The notes below the pieces were generated by a model. It did not search any database. It saw only the letters and a program-made list of their open reading frames with translations, and was not told where the DNA came from. Source: Mucilaginibacter sp. SMC90 (GTDB lineage: Bacteria > Bacteroidota > Bacteroidia > Sphingobacteriales > Sphingobacteriaceae). Taken from it: 64,000 nt of DNA. The stretch's first letter is position 1; each line of letters starts with the position of its first letter. The position numbers and the translations under genes are program-made. The stretch covers positions 1 through 64,000 of the forward strand of contig NZ_CP094527.1 of assembly GCF_022811725.1 (NCBI RefSeq), given 5' to 3'. Below, in pieces: positions 1 to 8,559 of the stretch.

Positions 1-214
1 CTCCACTTATTAAAGTGTCCTGGATATGTTTTTCAAAAGAATCTTCTTTTTTATCCACAACCACCGCAACGCCTCCCTGGGCATATTTGGTGTTGGATTC
101 GTCTTCATTCGATTTGGTAACTATCAGAACCTTACCATGCTTCGCAGCTTTGAGCGCAAAACTTAATCCGGCTATCCCTGAACCCACTACAAGGAAATCA
201 ACATTTCGGGTCAT
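1..214 (-). CDS. nadB: L-aspartate oxidase, N-terminal part (runs off the window)
   Basis: The first 71 codons of a minus-strand gene that leaves the left edge. NadB oxidises L-aspartate to iminoaspartate with FAD, the first step of de novo NAD synthesis in the cytoplasm. The translation opens MTRNVDFLVVGSGIAGLSFA, with the dinucleotide-binding GSGIAG at residues 11-16. A TKYAQGGVAVV stretch near residues 43-53 is characteristic of NadB and separates it from succinate dehydrogenase flavoproteins. It is divergent from nadA, whose product uses the iminoaspartate, so pathway context agrees. The start is the ATG at 214-212. Confidence 0.9.
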   Translation of the reverse strand, partial: MTRNVDFLVVGSGIAGLSFALKAAKHGKVLIVTKSNEDESNTKYAQGGVAVVVDKKEDSFEKHIQDTLISG

Positions 215-621
215 ATTTTCGATAAATGTGTGTAAAAGTAGTACTAATGTTAATAACAGCTGTAAAACCTGTTAAGTTTATGTAAACAAAAACTTAAAAA
301 TAGATTTGAATGTGTATAACTCCCATTTTGGACCCGAATATCAATATTTTTTGAGCGACTTTTACGACACTTTAGTCATAAAGCTAACATTTTGTCAACC
401 CTGAAAATATTAACATAAAACTTTTTCAAATAAAAATTGATTGTCATAGATATCTAAAAATCAGCAGTCTTTTTGGTGGAAAAATGTTTATAAGTGTTAA
501 TAAATTGTGAAAACTAACTTTTAAAACAAAAAATACTCCGACTTTTGCACATTACCAACACCCTAATAAACAATAGTTTTATTTTAATTAAAAAGTAGTT
601 GTTATTAATTGAATTGTGGAA
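215..621. other. Divergent nadB/nadA intergenic region
   Basis: About 400 bases of very AT-rich DNA between two divergent NAD-synthesis genes. It must hold both promoters. I see no clear TAnnTTTG box, no operator palindrome and no open frame worth calling. Confidence 0.5.
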
Positions 622-1614
622 ATGAATACCTTCGAAGAAATAAATCTGAAAGGATACGTGGATGAAGAAATTGATCCTACGCTTGATCTTTTCGCTGAAA
701 TTGAAAAATTAAAAAAGCAAAAGAATGCGGTGATCCTGGCGCATTATTACCAGGATGGTGATATTCAGGATATTGCCGATTACATTGGCGATAGTTTGGG
801 ATTATCTCAACAAGCCGCAAAAACGGATGCCGACATTATTGTTTTTGCTGGTGTACATTTCATGGCCGAAACTGCCAAGATCCTGTCGCCAACAAAGAAG
901 GTTTTACTGCCGGATATGAAGGCAGGTTGTTCATTAGCAGATAGTTGCCCTCCTCACTTGTTTAAAAAGTTTAAGGAAAACTATCCCGATCACCTGGTGA
1001 TCACCTATGTAAACTGTACGGCCGAACTGAAAGCTTTAACTGACATTGTTTGTACATCAAGCAACGCCGTGCAGATTGTGGAGAGCTTGCCGAAGGATCA
1101 GAAGATCATTTTTGGCCCTGATAAAAACCTTGGTGCGTATGTAGCCAAAAAAACTGGTCGCGACCTGGTGTTGTGGAATGGGGCGTGTATGGTTCATGAG
1201 ATTTTTTCGAGAGAAAAGATAACAAAATTGAAAGAGAGACATCCGGGTGCAAAATTGTTGGCGCACCCTGAATGTGAAGATGTTATACTGGAAATGGCCG
1301 ACTATGTGGGTTCAACAACCGGGATTTTGAAATATGCCGGCAGCCGCCAGGATAAGGAATTTATTGTAGCAACAGAGTCGGGTATTTTACACCAGATGCA
1401 AAAGGAAAACCCGGATAAAATGTTTATCCCGGCACCGCCAAACAACAATTGTGCTTGTAATGACTGTCCGCATATGAAGCGTAATACATTGGAAAAGTTG
1501 TACCTGTGCTTAAAAAATGAATCGCCAGAGGTAACGGTACCCGCCCATATCATTGAAAAAGCGGTAAAGCCAATTGAGCGAATGCTGGAGATTTCGGCAC
1601 AGCTGGGATTGTAG
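622..1614 (+). CDS. nadA: Quinolinate synthase
   Basis: NadA condenses iminoaspartate with dihydroxyacetone phosphate to quinolinate using a [4Fe-4S] cluster. The protein is about 330 residues, normal for the family. Family motifs are [19 protein letters not shown] near residues 40-58, [14 protein letters not shown] near 77-90 and the cysteine segments [18 protein letters not shown] and [12 protein letters not shown]. One cysteine from each segment is expected to hold the cluster. I chose the ATG at 622; an in-frame GTG lies two codons upstream at 616. Divergent from nadB. Confidence 0.95.
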   Translation: MNTFEEINLKGYVDEEIDPTLDLFAEIEKLKKQKNAVILAHYYQDGDIQDIADYIGDSLGLSQQAAKTDADIIVFAGVHFMAETAKILSPTKKVLLPDMKAGCSLADSCPPHLFKKFKENYPDHLVITYVNCTAELKALTDIVCTSSNAVQIVESLPKDQKIIFGPDKNLGAYVAKKTGRDLVLWNGACMVHEIFSREKITKLKERHPGAKLLAHPECEDVILEMADYVGSTTGILKYAGSRQDKEFIVATESGILHQMQKENPDKMFIPAPPNNNCACNDCPHMKRNTLEKLYLCLKNESPEVTVPAHIIEKAVKPIERMLEISAQLGL

Positions 1615-1636
1615 TTTTTGGGATTTCACAGATACG

Positions 1637-1676
1637 AAGACGATTTCACCGATTTTTTGATTGGTAAAATCGTCTT
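1637..1676. terminator. Hairpin after nadA
   Basis: AAGACGATTTCACC at 1637-1650 pairs with GGTAAAATCGTCTT at 1663-1676, a 14-base stem with one G-T pair, 23 bases after the nadA stop. No clean T-run follows, so termination is possible but unproven. Its left arm shares sequence with the repeat end at 1642-1658. Confidence 0.4.
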
Positions 1677-2021
1677 GATTTGAAACTTATAAACCGGGTA
1701 AATGTGGAAAACCGTGAGGGCTTAGATTGAAGATATTTTTAGTAGAAAATGCCTCTAATGCGTTAAAAAGGCCGAAAATCTTAAAAAATTTTTCCGCCAA
1801 AGGCGGATATAATGTATAAAGGTTGCGGCCCGAAAAATGGAGTTATCCACATTGTTGTTAAAAAGTATAAAAGCCGAACGGAAACAGGAGTCGATATATT
1901 TGTCGTCCGTTTTTGGAGGTGAATGAATTTTGGTAAGTGTATGCCCCAAAATTCTAAAAAATTTCCCGCCTTCGGCGGAATACGTAGAACCGGGTTGCGG
2001 CCCGAAAAAATCGGTGAAATC
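1642..2021. repeat. Non-coding repeat element with 17-bp terminal inverted repeats
   Basis: GATTTCACCGATTTTTT at 1642-1658 has a perfect inverted partner at 2005-2021. Between them lie two direct copies of a roughly 66-base unit at 1775-1840 and 1948-2013. Each unit has an A/T run, a small CCGCC(N4)GGCGG hairpin and a shared TTGCGGCCCGAAAAA end. A 91-codon minus-strand open frame (2030 to 1755) is built entirely from these repeats and shows no protein family, so I do not call it. The element fills the gap between nadA and thiL and resembles a MITE or a degenerate interspersed repeat. Confidence 0.6.
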
Positions 2022-2050
2022 AAATGGCATCGGTAGAATCGCAAAAAAAT

Positions 2051-3097
2051 ATGTTTGAAAATCAGGATAGAACTAATTTAGAAGAACTCGGCGAATTTGG
2101 CCTGATCGGTCATTTGACCAAAAATATCAAGCTCACCAACGAAAGCTCAAAAAAAGGTGTTGGCGATGATGCGGCCGTACTTGATTTCGCCGGTAAAAGG
2201 GTACTGGTAAGTACCGATATGCTTTTGGAAGGGATCCATTTCGATTTGGCATATACGCCGCTTAAACATTTGGGATACAAGGCTATACAGGTAAACCTGA
2301 GTGATATTTATGCCATGAACGGCATGGCATCACAGGTTACGGTTTCTATCGGGATGTCGAGCAAATTCCCGTTGGAAGCTATTGAGGAGCTTTACCAGGG
2401 GATCTATATCGCCTGCGAAAAATATAATGTGGATTTGATTGGTGGTGATACTACCTCGTCAAAACAGGGATTGGTGATCAGCGTTACATCAATTGGCTAT
2501 GCCGATGAAGCGGATATTGTATACCGCAATGGTGCTGAAGAAGGTGATTTGATTTGCGTATCTGGTGATTTGGGCGGTGCTTATACCGGTTTACAACTGC
2601 TTGAACGTGAAAAATTGATCTACCTGGAAAATCCTAATATCCAGCCTGATCTGGAAGGGAAAGATTACATTGTTGAGCGTCAGTTGAAACCCGAAGCCCG
2701 ACGTGATGTAGTGGAACTGCTTAAAAGTATCGAGGTAAAACCAACTGCGATGATCGATGTGTCTGACGGTTTGGCGTCGGAATTATTGCACATCTGTAAG
2801 CAAAGCAACAAGGGTTGTAATCTTTACGAGGAAAAAATCCCGCTTGACCCGATGACGTTTGAAACTGCCCGCGCGTTTAACCTTGATCCCACTATTTGCG
2901 CTTTAAGCGGAGGTGAGGATTACGAGTTATTGTTCACGGTTAAGCAGGCCGATTACGATAAGATCAAATTTAAAATGGATATCACTATCATCGGTTATAT
3001 CACCGAAGCATCGGCTGGTTGTAACCTGGTTACCAAAAGTGGTACCGTACACGAACTGAAAGCACAGGGCTGGAACGCGTTTAAAAAAGCTGAATAA
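2051..3097 (+). CDS. thiL: Thiamine-monophosphate kinase
   Basis: ThiL phosphorylates thiamine monophosphate to thiamine diphosphate with ATP. The AIR-synthase-like fold is recognisable from VGDDAAVLD near the N-terminus, STDMLLEGIHFDL, a GGDTTSSKQGLVIS segment, DVSDGLASELLHI and the C-terminal SGGEDYELLFT. Length is about 348 residues, normal for Bacteroidota ThiL. I prefer the ATG at 2051 (MFENQDRTNLEELGEFGLI) because that opening is family-like. An in-frame ATG at 2024 would put the first codons against the repeat element. The next gene's ATG overlaps the stop, so the two are probably co-transcribed. Confidence 0.93.
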   Translation: MFENQDRTNLEELGEFGLIGHLTKNIKLTNESSKKGVGDDAAVLDFAGKRVLVSTDMLLEGIHFDLAYTPLKHLGYKAIQVNLSDIYAMNGMASQVTVSIGMSSKFPLEAIEELYQGIYIACEKYNVDLIGGDTTSSKQGLVISVTSIGYADEADIVYRNGAEEGDLICVSGDLGGAYTGLQLLEREKLIYLENPNIQPDLEGKDYIVERQLKPEARRDVVELLKSIEVKPTAMIDVSDGLASELLHICKQSNKGCNLYEEKIPLDPMTFETARAFNLDPTICALSGGEDYELLFTVKQADYDKIKFKMDITIIGYITEASAGCNLVTKSGTVHELKAQGWNAFKKAE

Positions 3098-3537
3098 TGT
3101 TGCAGGGAGCGTTTGATAAATTTTACTTGAACAATCATCCCGATGGTAAACCACCAGAGATTTTTGTAAAGGGAATTTTGCTGCTTTATTTAGGCTTGTT
3201 GATTCAAACGCTCAATAATTACCTGGATGGATTAAACTTTTCGGGAATATTGTTCTTTTTCGTTGCTGTTGGATTTCTAATTTTTGTCACCGGCGAGGGA
3301 AAGAAATGGGCAAGGATTATCCTTTCAGTTTTTATTTTATTGAACGTTTTTTCTCTCGGATATTCTCTTTTATATTCTTTTGGAATTTTGCATATCAATT
3401 CTTCTGCAAAAAAGAGCTTTGAAATGCCCGTTTATCTTATCATTTTAACAATTGTCGAGATCATTATTGAGTTATGGGGATGGGCACTGATGTTTACCAA
3501 ACAGGCAGATTGGTGGTTTGAAAGAAAAATAAGTTAA
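3097..3537 (+). CDS. Small polytopic membrane protein, unknown function
   Basis: A 146-residue protein I do not recognise. Hydrophobic segments near residues 24-44, 50-69, 73-100 and 112-135 suggest four inner-membrane helices. Charged turns (GEGKKWAR, SAKKSFE) separate them. Its ATG overlaps the thiL stop (TAATG), which implies translational coupling. A role in thiamine metabolism is not implied by the sequence. The stop codon lies inside a 20-bp-arm hairpin that probably ends the transcript. Confidence 0.75.
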   Translation: MLQGAFDKFYLNNHPDGKPPEIFVKGILLLYLGLLIQTLNNYLDGLNFSGILFFFVAVGFLIFVTGEGKKWARIILSVFILLNVFSLGYSLLYSFGILHINSSAKKSFEMPVYLIILTIVEIIIELWGWALMFTKQADWWFERKIS

Positions 3538-3585
3538 TTGAATAATCATTGTATAATGTACATAGTACAATGATTATTCAATTAA
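3534..3585. terminator. Bidirectional hairpin terminator
   Basis: TTAATTGAATAATCATTGTA at 3534-3553 is perfectly inverted at 3566-3585 with a 12-base loop. It sits between convergent genes and overlaps the stop codon of the upstream membrane protein. The AT-rich flanks supply weak T-runs both ways. Confidence 0.65.
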
Positions 3586-3592
3586 TATACTT

Positions 3593-4345
3593 CTAATAAT
3601 ATTCTATCTTTCTTTCAACAATATCAACTGGTTTATTTTTTTCATAGGTTACAATTTTCAGATAATTTCCTTTATCATCTTTGTCGGAATATTTAAAAGT
3701 AGAAACAAATGCATAGCCGGTATTAGAGGAGTAATCTAATTTTTCCAACAGATTCTGAGTATTATAAGAATAGAGCATTTTTCTGTTAAGCTTTCCGCTT
3801 GAATCGTATTCGGTGGATTCTGTTAGTAATCCTTTTTCATTCCGCTTATATGTAATTTTCTTTTCAATACCACCTTTATTGTCGTAGGATGTTTCGCTTG
3901 AAGCTAAGTCATTATCGTAAGCGAACACTGTTTTATCTGTTAAGGTGCCTTTATCATCAACGTGGATATATTCACGCACGAGCCCGTCCGAATCATATTT
4001 GTAAAATTCGGTCGGTTTTGGATTCTTCATATTTCTTGATGATATTTTCTGACCCTTATCGTTATATTGTAAAGCAAATACTATGTGATCCACTTCTGAG
4101 CTATCCAGTGTGTATAGTAAATCCTGATCTGTTATGTTACCATCTTTATTAAACTTAGAAGTAACTAAAGACACTCGCTTTTCTTTGTAAGGCTCTCCAA
4201 ACTTCTCTGTGGCCCGATAGCGTGCTACAGTAATTTTAGATACATTGCCGTTTAAAGATTCTTTTGAAATGTCACTTTTTGATTTGTTTTTAGAACAGGA
4301 GAAAAAAAGTAAAATAACTGATAATAGTAATAGGTTTGGTTTCAT
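3593..4345 (-). CDS. Lipoprotein with YD/RHS-like strand repeats
   Basis: A 250-residue predicted lipoprotein (lipobox LFFSC, Cys17). The mature part has imperfect repeats of the form Y-x-Y-(N/D)-x-x-G-x-(L/V) followed by a hydrophilic strand, for example YKYDSDGLVREYI, FAYDND, YKRNEKGLLTEST and YSYNTQNLLEKLDY. This resembles YD/RHS-type beta repeats and many short Bacteroidota lipoproteins. No catalytic motif is visible. Probably anchored at the envelope. It lies 18 bases upstream of rmuC on the same strand and may share its transcript. Confidence 0.75.
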   Translation of the reverse strand: MKPNLLLLSVILLFFSCSKNKSKSDISKESLNGNVSKITVARYRATEKFGEPYKEKRVSLVTSKFNKDGNITDQDLLYTLDSSEVDHIVFALQYNDKGQKISSRNMKNPKPTEFYKYDSDGLVREYIHVDDKGTLTDKTVFAYDNDLASSETSYDNKGGIEKKITYKRNEKGLLTESTEYDSSGKLNRKMLYSYNTQNLLEKLDYSSNTGYAFVSTFKYSDKDDKGNYLKIVTYEKNKPVDIVERKIEYY

Positions 4346-4363
4346 TGCTTTATAAAATTGGGT

Positions 4364-5734
4364 TTAATCGTCGCTAAGATATTTAATATCTATCTGCTTA
4401 TCTGCCTTAGCACCTAATTTTTTGATCTTTTCGGCAGTAGTTGTCAGATTGCCCCTACCCTCCGATAGTTTATTGATAGCATTATTATAGGCCGATTGTG
4501 TTTGGTTGATGTTTTTACCAATACTATCCATATCACCTAAAAAGCCAACAAACTTATCATACATATCTCCACTTAAACGGGCAATTTCGAGCACGTTGCG
4601 GTTTTGGCGTTCCTGTTTCCACATGCTGGCAATGGTACGGAGGGTGGCCAATAATGTCGAAGGACTAACAATTACCACTTTCCTATCCCAGGCATAATTA
4701 AACAGTTCGCCATCCAGCTGTACAGCTATACTGAATGAGGATTCTATCGGTACAAAAAGCAGCACAAAATCGGGCGAATTGATCTTATACAGGTCATGAT
4801 ATTTTTTTGAAGATAGGCCCGCGACATGCCCGCGGATAGATTCCACATGGGCTTTGGCGAAGAGCTTTCGATCGTCTTCGGTATCGGCATTTACCAGTTT
4901 TTCGTACGCTATCAGTGATACTTTGGAGTCGATGATAAGGTGCTTATCATCGGGCAGGTCGATGATCACGTCGGGTTGATATCTTGTACCATCCGAAGCC
5001 TGCATTGCGGCCTGGATGCGGTATTCCTGATCTTTAACAAGACCTGAACGTTCCAGTACCCGCTCCAGGATCACCTCGCCCCAATTGCCTTGTTTTTTGT
5101 TATCGCCTTTGAGGGCTTTAGTGAGGTTTTGGGCCTCATCACTGATTTGTTTGTTAAGATCCATCAGCTGAGTGATCACCCCTTTCAGGGTGTTCCGCTC
5201 AGCCGCCTCCATGTTATAAACTTTCTCAACTTTATCTTCAAAAGCCTTCAGGTTTTCCTTTAGCGGATTAAGGATAACATCCAAATTACTACGATTGATA
5301 TCGGTAAATTCCTTCGATTTTTCTTTAAGCAGTTTTTCGGCAACATTTTCAAACTCACGCTGAAATTGGGTGCGGATCTGCTCAATTTCTAACTTTTGCT
5401 CCTGCAGTTTTTCCTGTTGCGATTTATAGTAAGCCCGGGCGCTTTCCAATGATTGATTGGCCTGCGCTAACTGCGTGCGCTCATATAAAAGTTCGTCGAT
5501 AAGGCGGTTCTTTTCTTCCTTTAAAAAGTTTGTAATACTTTCTTTTTCAGAGGCTAACCCGTTGGATTTTTCTTCTGCTTTGGCTAATAAAATTTTAAGC
5601 TGATCATGTTCATACCGGAGTTTGCTCAACTCTTCAGCCGAGATCAGCTCAACCGCCCTAGGCTTTTTCAGAAACAAGAAAACAGCTATCAGCAGGATGA
5701 TAAGCGATACAAATACTAATATAATGCCGGTCAT
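4364..5734 (-). CDS. rmuC: DNA recombination protein RmuC
   Basis: RmuC limits recombination at inverted repeats and contains a nuclease-like PD-(D/E)XK core; its biochemistry is poorly defined. This 456-residue protein has an N-terminal membrane helix (residues 3-23), a long coiled coil (about 35-180) and the RmuC domain (about 195-420). The domain carries GNWGEVILERVLERSGL, YQPDVIIDLPDDKHLIIDSK and the ALxxTLRTIASMWKQE-like region. Length and order match the family. The link of the family to inverted-repeat recombination is notable given the many inverted repeats in this window. Confidence 0.92.
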   Translation of the reverse strand: MTGIILVFVSLIILLIAVFLFLKKPRAVELISAEELSKLRYEHDQLKILLAKAEEKSNGLASEKESITNFLKEEKNRLIDELLYERTQLAQANQSLESARAYYKSQQEKLQEQKLEIEQIRTQFQREFENVAEKLLKEKSKEFTDINRSNLDVILNPLKENLKAFEDKVEKVYNMEAAERNTLKGVITQLMDLNKQISDEAQNLTKALKGDNKKQGNWGEVILERVLERSGLVKDQEYRIQAAMQASDGTRYQPDVIIDLPDDKHLIIDSKVSLIAYEKLVNADTEDDRKLFAKAHVESIRGHVAGLSSKKYHDLYKINSPDFVLLFVPIESSFSIAVQLDGELFNYAWDRKVVIVSPSTLLATLRTIASMWKQERQNRNVLEIARLSGDMYDKFVGFLGDMDSIGKNINQTQSAYNNAINKLSEGRGNLTTTAEKIKKLGAKADKQIDIKYLSDD

Positions 5735-5813
5735 TTATTTGATAAAAATATTAGCAAAGTAAAGTATTAAAAATAACAAATGCTAATAAATTAATCTGCT
5801 AAAGCAAGGTTGA

Positions 5814-7241
5814 CTACGGAAGAACTTTATCTGCTGTTTTGAAATTCAGAATGTAGTTTTGTACAGCATAACCATCATTCGCCCGCATCATGCTGCCGGC
5901 AATACTTATTTGGTACTCAGTATTGGGTTTCAGTTCAACTTTCATGATAATGCTTCTATTATCATTCGTAAAAGTAAATTTTATCGGTTTAGGATAATGG
6001 CCAATACCCTTTGCTCCCGGGCCAAAAAAGTACTTTATCCCGTCTAATTTTTTATCAAAATTAAATATGATCTCTGTTGTGTTGTTACTTACTGTTGTGT
6101 CATTGTTTTTGAAAGGCCTTACCGCTATAACCCGGGCACAATGCTGTTGATAATCATCATCATAAAAACTTGTATGAGGGGCTATCTTATTATAAAAGTC
6201 AACAATAACAGGCATAAAGCTCTCAAGCGTGGGATAGGTTTTTCTTTGCGTTTGATATTTGTTCAACAAATTAACTAATGGCCGCATCCAAACAAAGCCC
6301 CTGGCCAGTTGCTCTTTTAATTCTTTTTCGGCCACCAAAGTATCGGTATTATGAGTTTTCAGGTAACTAATTACGGAAGCCCTCACCAAAGCCTCGTTCA
6401 TCATTGTTTTCCAATCGCCATAAGCCTGTTTTCGCATTTTTGCACGTTCTTTTTCATAAATAAGCGTGCCGGCGTTGCTTAATTGTTGTTCGTACTTATC
6501 TGTAAGATAATTGATAAATGAATGGTTAAACTCGTGGATTAATGTAGGAAGATAAGATGCGGGATCATAGGTTGGCAACCCTTGGTCATCAAAAGTACCG
6601 GAGCCAATTATGGCGTATACTTTTTTTGAGTGATCATTTAAATTAACATGCGGACCGTAGTTTCCGCCACCATTTGCAAGGCCTATAATAATATTGAAAT
6701 TTTCGGCTGGAGATTTTCCGTAAAATTTATAGTACCAGTTTACATCCAGTTTTTTAAATAAAATATTGAAACGGCTCTCTGCATTAGTATAATCATTTGA
6801 ATGCGCCTGGAAAAAAGTATTGCAATGGGCGTCTTTATAAAACTGCTTTAACAAGGTTGTAAATTTTATAACGCTTTCTTGGCTCCACCTTTTGTCTGGC
6901 GGAGAGACGGAAAAAGAGACTAAAGGCTCTAAAGCAGGCGGCGCTTTCAGATGAACGGCCATCGACATCACGGCATCGTAACTAACGCCATTACTGTCAC
7001 GCAATTCCCGGGCATATTTAATAAGCGGATGATCAATAAATTTATCAAAGTGCTGGTGGATATCGGCTACATATTTAACGTTGTCTGTTGTATTATACTC
7101 TTCGTTACCTGCCAATCGAAAAACAATGCTCAGTAGTTCTACCCGCTCGTCAACGTGAGGTATCGCGATAGTGTTATTGGTTTGTGCCGATAATAAAAAG
7201 GGAAATAGGATAATAAGTAAAAATAGGTTTAGGTATTTCAT
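5814..7241 (-). CDS. DUF4932-type secreted putative metallopeptidase
   Basis: A 475-residue exported protein with a clear signal peptide (about residues 1-19, ending LLSAQ). The body matches the DUF4932 family and has a zinc-protease HEFNH motif at residues 236-240, followed by a helical region with acidic residues. The last 90 or so residues (from about 385) look like an Ig-like domain, with EIIFNFDKKL and PNTEYQISIAG. The substrate is unknown. Periplasmic or surface location is inferred from the signal peptide. It is transcribed alone; the next gene upstream is separated by about 100 bases. Confidence 0.8.
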   Translation of the reverse strand: MKYLNLFLLIILFPFLLSAQTNNTIAIPHVDERVELLSIVFRLAGNEEYNTTDNVKYVADIHQHFDKFIDHPLIKYARELRDSNGVSYDAVMSMAVHLKAPPALEPLVSFSVSPPDKRWSQESVIKFTTLLKQFYKDAHCNTFFQAHSNDYTNAESRFNILFKKLDVNWYYKFYGKSPAENFNIIIGLANGGGNYGPHVNLNDHSKKVYAIIGSGTFDDQGLPTYDPASYLPTLIHEFNHSFINYLTDKYEQQLSNAGTLIYEKERAKMRKQAYGDWKTMMNEALVRASVISYLKTHNTDTLVAEKELKEQLARGFVWMRPLVNLLNKYQTQRKTYPTLESFMPVIVDFYNKIAPHTSFYDDDYQQHCARVIAVRPFKNNDTTVSNNTTEIIFNFDKKLDGIKYFFGPGAKGIGHYPKPIKFTFTNDNRSIIMKVELKPNTEYQISIAGSMMRANDGYAVQNYILNFKTADKVLP

Positions 7242-7344
7242 TTAACGTAGATAAAAAGGTTAAGGGTCGAAAAAATTCATGCTCAGAAATTATTGACTAA
7301 CTAATTCCAGGTTTAAGCCCTTAATAATATATAATTAACCATTA

Positions 7345-7578
7345 TCAATGCACCGGATGCACGGCCGAATCAGTATCAGCACCAAGCGTGGTAGTATCCG
7401 ACGAATTAGGTGTAGATGCACTATTGCCGGGAGTAGCGGTTTTGGTTGAATCGGCCGGGCCACCACTGCCCTTAGCGGCACTGGTATCGTTTTGGCGGTT
7501 AGGATTTTTATCATTGCTGTGACATGAAGTAAAGGCTATTCCGGCTATGATTAAAAGGAGAAGGGTGAGTTTTTTCAT
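7345..7578 (-). CDS. Small Ser/Thr-rich lipoprotein
   Basis: A 77-residue peptide with a lysine start, hydrophobic core and lipobox FTSC (Cys19). The mature 58 residues are rich in Ser, Thr, Asp, Gly and Pro and look disordered. No family is recognised. It is probably a real secreted lipoprotein because of the typical signal, but short low-complexity lipoproteins are hard to prove. Confidence 0.6.
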   Translation of the reverse strand: MKKLTLLLLIIAGIAFTSCHSNDKNPNRQNDTSAAKGSGGPADSTKTATPGNSASTPNSSDTTTLGADTDSAVHPVH

Positions 7579-7691
7579 GGGTGATGTTTATGGTTTAACG
7601 GTTATTAAATAGTTCGGTTTTGTTTTACAGCGTTTAAAGCAAACTTTGTTTGCTGGTATAAATTAAGCATATTCACAAATAAAAACCAATT

Positions 7692-8069
7692 ATGAAACTG
7701 CTGATTTACGGGATAATGATAAGTGTGCTGTTTGCTTCATGCTCTAAAAAGAGTACGGAACAGCCGCCGCAGGCCCATGCAATAAAAGTTATGGTAAACG
7801 GTGCGGATGCCTTTAATGTTTCTTTATCTGTGTATAAAACAACAGATAGCAGCCCTAAAGTTGTGGATACGAAAGCCGTTGTAAAGGGATCGGCATATAG
7901 TTATGCTGCTACATTGAACCAAAACGATGAGGTGACGCTTGTTGTAGCTTCAGATGTATCCAACACGGTAACTTACAGAATTTACGACAATGATAAAATT
8001 GTTGTACAGGATACCGACAGAGAGGTGGTAACCCACGGTTCGGTTACTATAAGCTATGACATTCCCTGA
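7692..8069 (+). CDS. Small lipoprotein with one beta-sandwich-like domain
   Basis: A 125-residue lipoprotein (lipobox LFASC, Cys17). The mature part alternates hydrophobic strands (IKVMVNGADAFNVSLSVYKT, SYAATLNQNDEVTLVVAS, TVTYRIYDNDKIVVQD) like a small Ig-like or carrier domain. Function is unknown. It is convergent with gldH, whose stop lies only 7 bases away, so there is no room for a normal terminator between them. Confidence 0.65.
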   Translation: MKLLIYGIMISVLFASCSKKSTEQPPQAHAIKVMVNGADAFNVSLSVYKTTDSSPKVVDTKAVVKGSAYSYAATLNQNDEVTLVVASDVSNTVTYRIYDNDKIVVQDTDREVVTHGSVTISYDIP

Positions 8070-8076
8070 GCCTAAA

Positions 8077-8559
8077 TTATTGGGCTTTTTCTACCCTTAA
8101 GCCAACATCGCTAATTTCATGTAAAGGATTATCGCGCATGTTTTGCTCTATCTGAAAATGATAAACACCTTTTGCCGGGAAGTGATAATTTGTGCGCAAA
8201 AGTACCTGGTAGCTGTACAGGTTGCCCGAACCTTTGCCCAGCCATTCGCCATCGGGGTTGGCCAGTTTCACTTCAAAGCGGGTGGTATGCGTTTTTTTAT
8301 CGGGCGAGATCTGGTAAACCAATACGAATATGTTGGAGTATTTATAGTTGCCCGTTACCCGTAAATTGAGGTACTGGTTATAGGCAATCTTTTCATCATC
8401 AATTTTAACATCAAAATTTGCACGGTTAACGTACGACCAGTTATGATCGGCAATTTCGGTGTTGGTATCAATAATGCTTTTAGGATCGGTACAGGAACCG
8501 GCAAGCATTGTTATCAATAACAATGCTGCCGGGTAAAGTATATTTAAAGCCCGTTTCAT
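8077..8559 (-). CDS. gldH: Gliding motility lipoprotein GldH
   Basis: GldH is a Bacteroidota outer-envelope lipoprotein needed for gliding in Flavobacterium; many non-gliding species also keep it. This 160-residue protein has lipobox LAGSC (Cys23) and the family-typical body, including NYKYSNIFVLVYQISPDKKT, GEWLGKGSGNLYSYQ and FPAKGVYHFQIEQNMRDNPL near the C-terminus. Its ATG overlaps the ricT stop by four bases, so translation is coupled. The order holB-ricT-gldH is widespread in the phylum. Confidence 0.9.
   Translation of the reverse strand: MKRALNILYPAALLLITMLAGSCTDPKSIIDTNTEIADHNWSYVNRANFDVKIDDEKIAYNQYLNLRVTGNYKYSNIFVLVYQISPDKKTHTTRFEVKLANPDGEWLGKGSGNLYSYQVLLRTNYHFPAKGVYHFQIEQNMRDNPLHEISDVGLRVEKAQ

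Noticed and set aside
1755..2030. 91-codon minus-strand open frame between nadA and thiL
   Set aside because: It is made from the duplicated repeat units, has no family and overlaps the thiL start region; the sequence is better explained as a repeat element.
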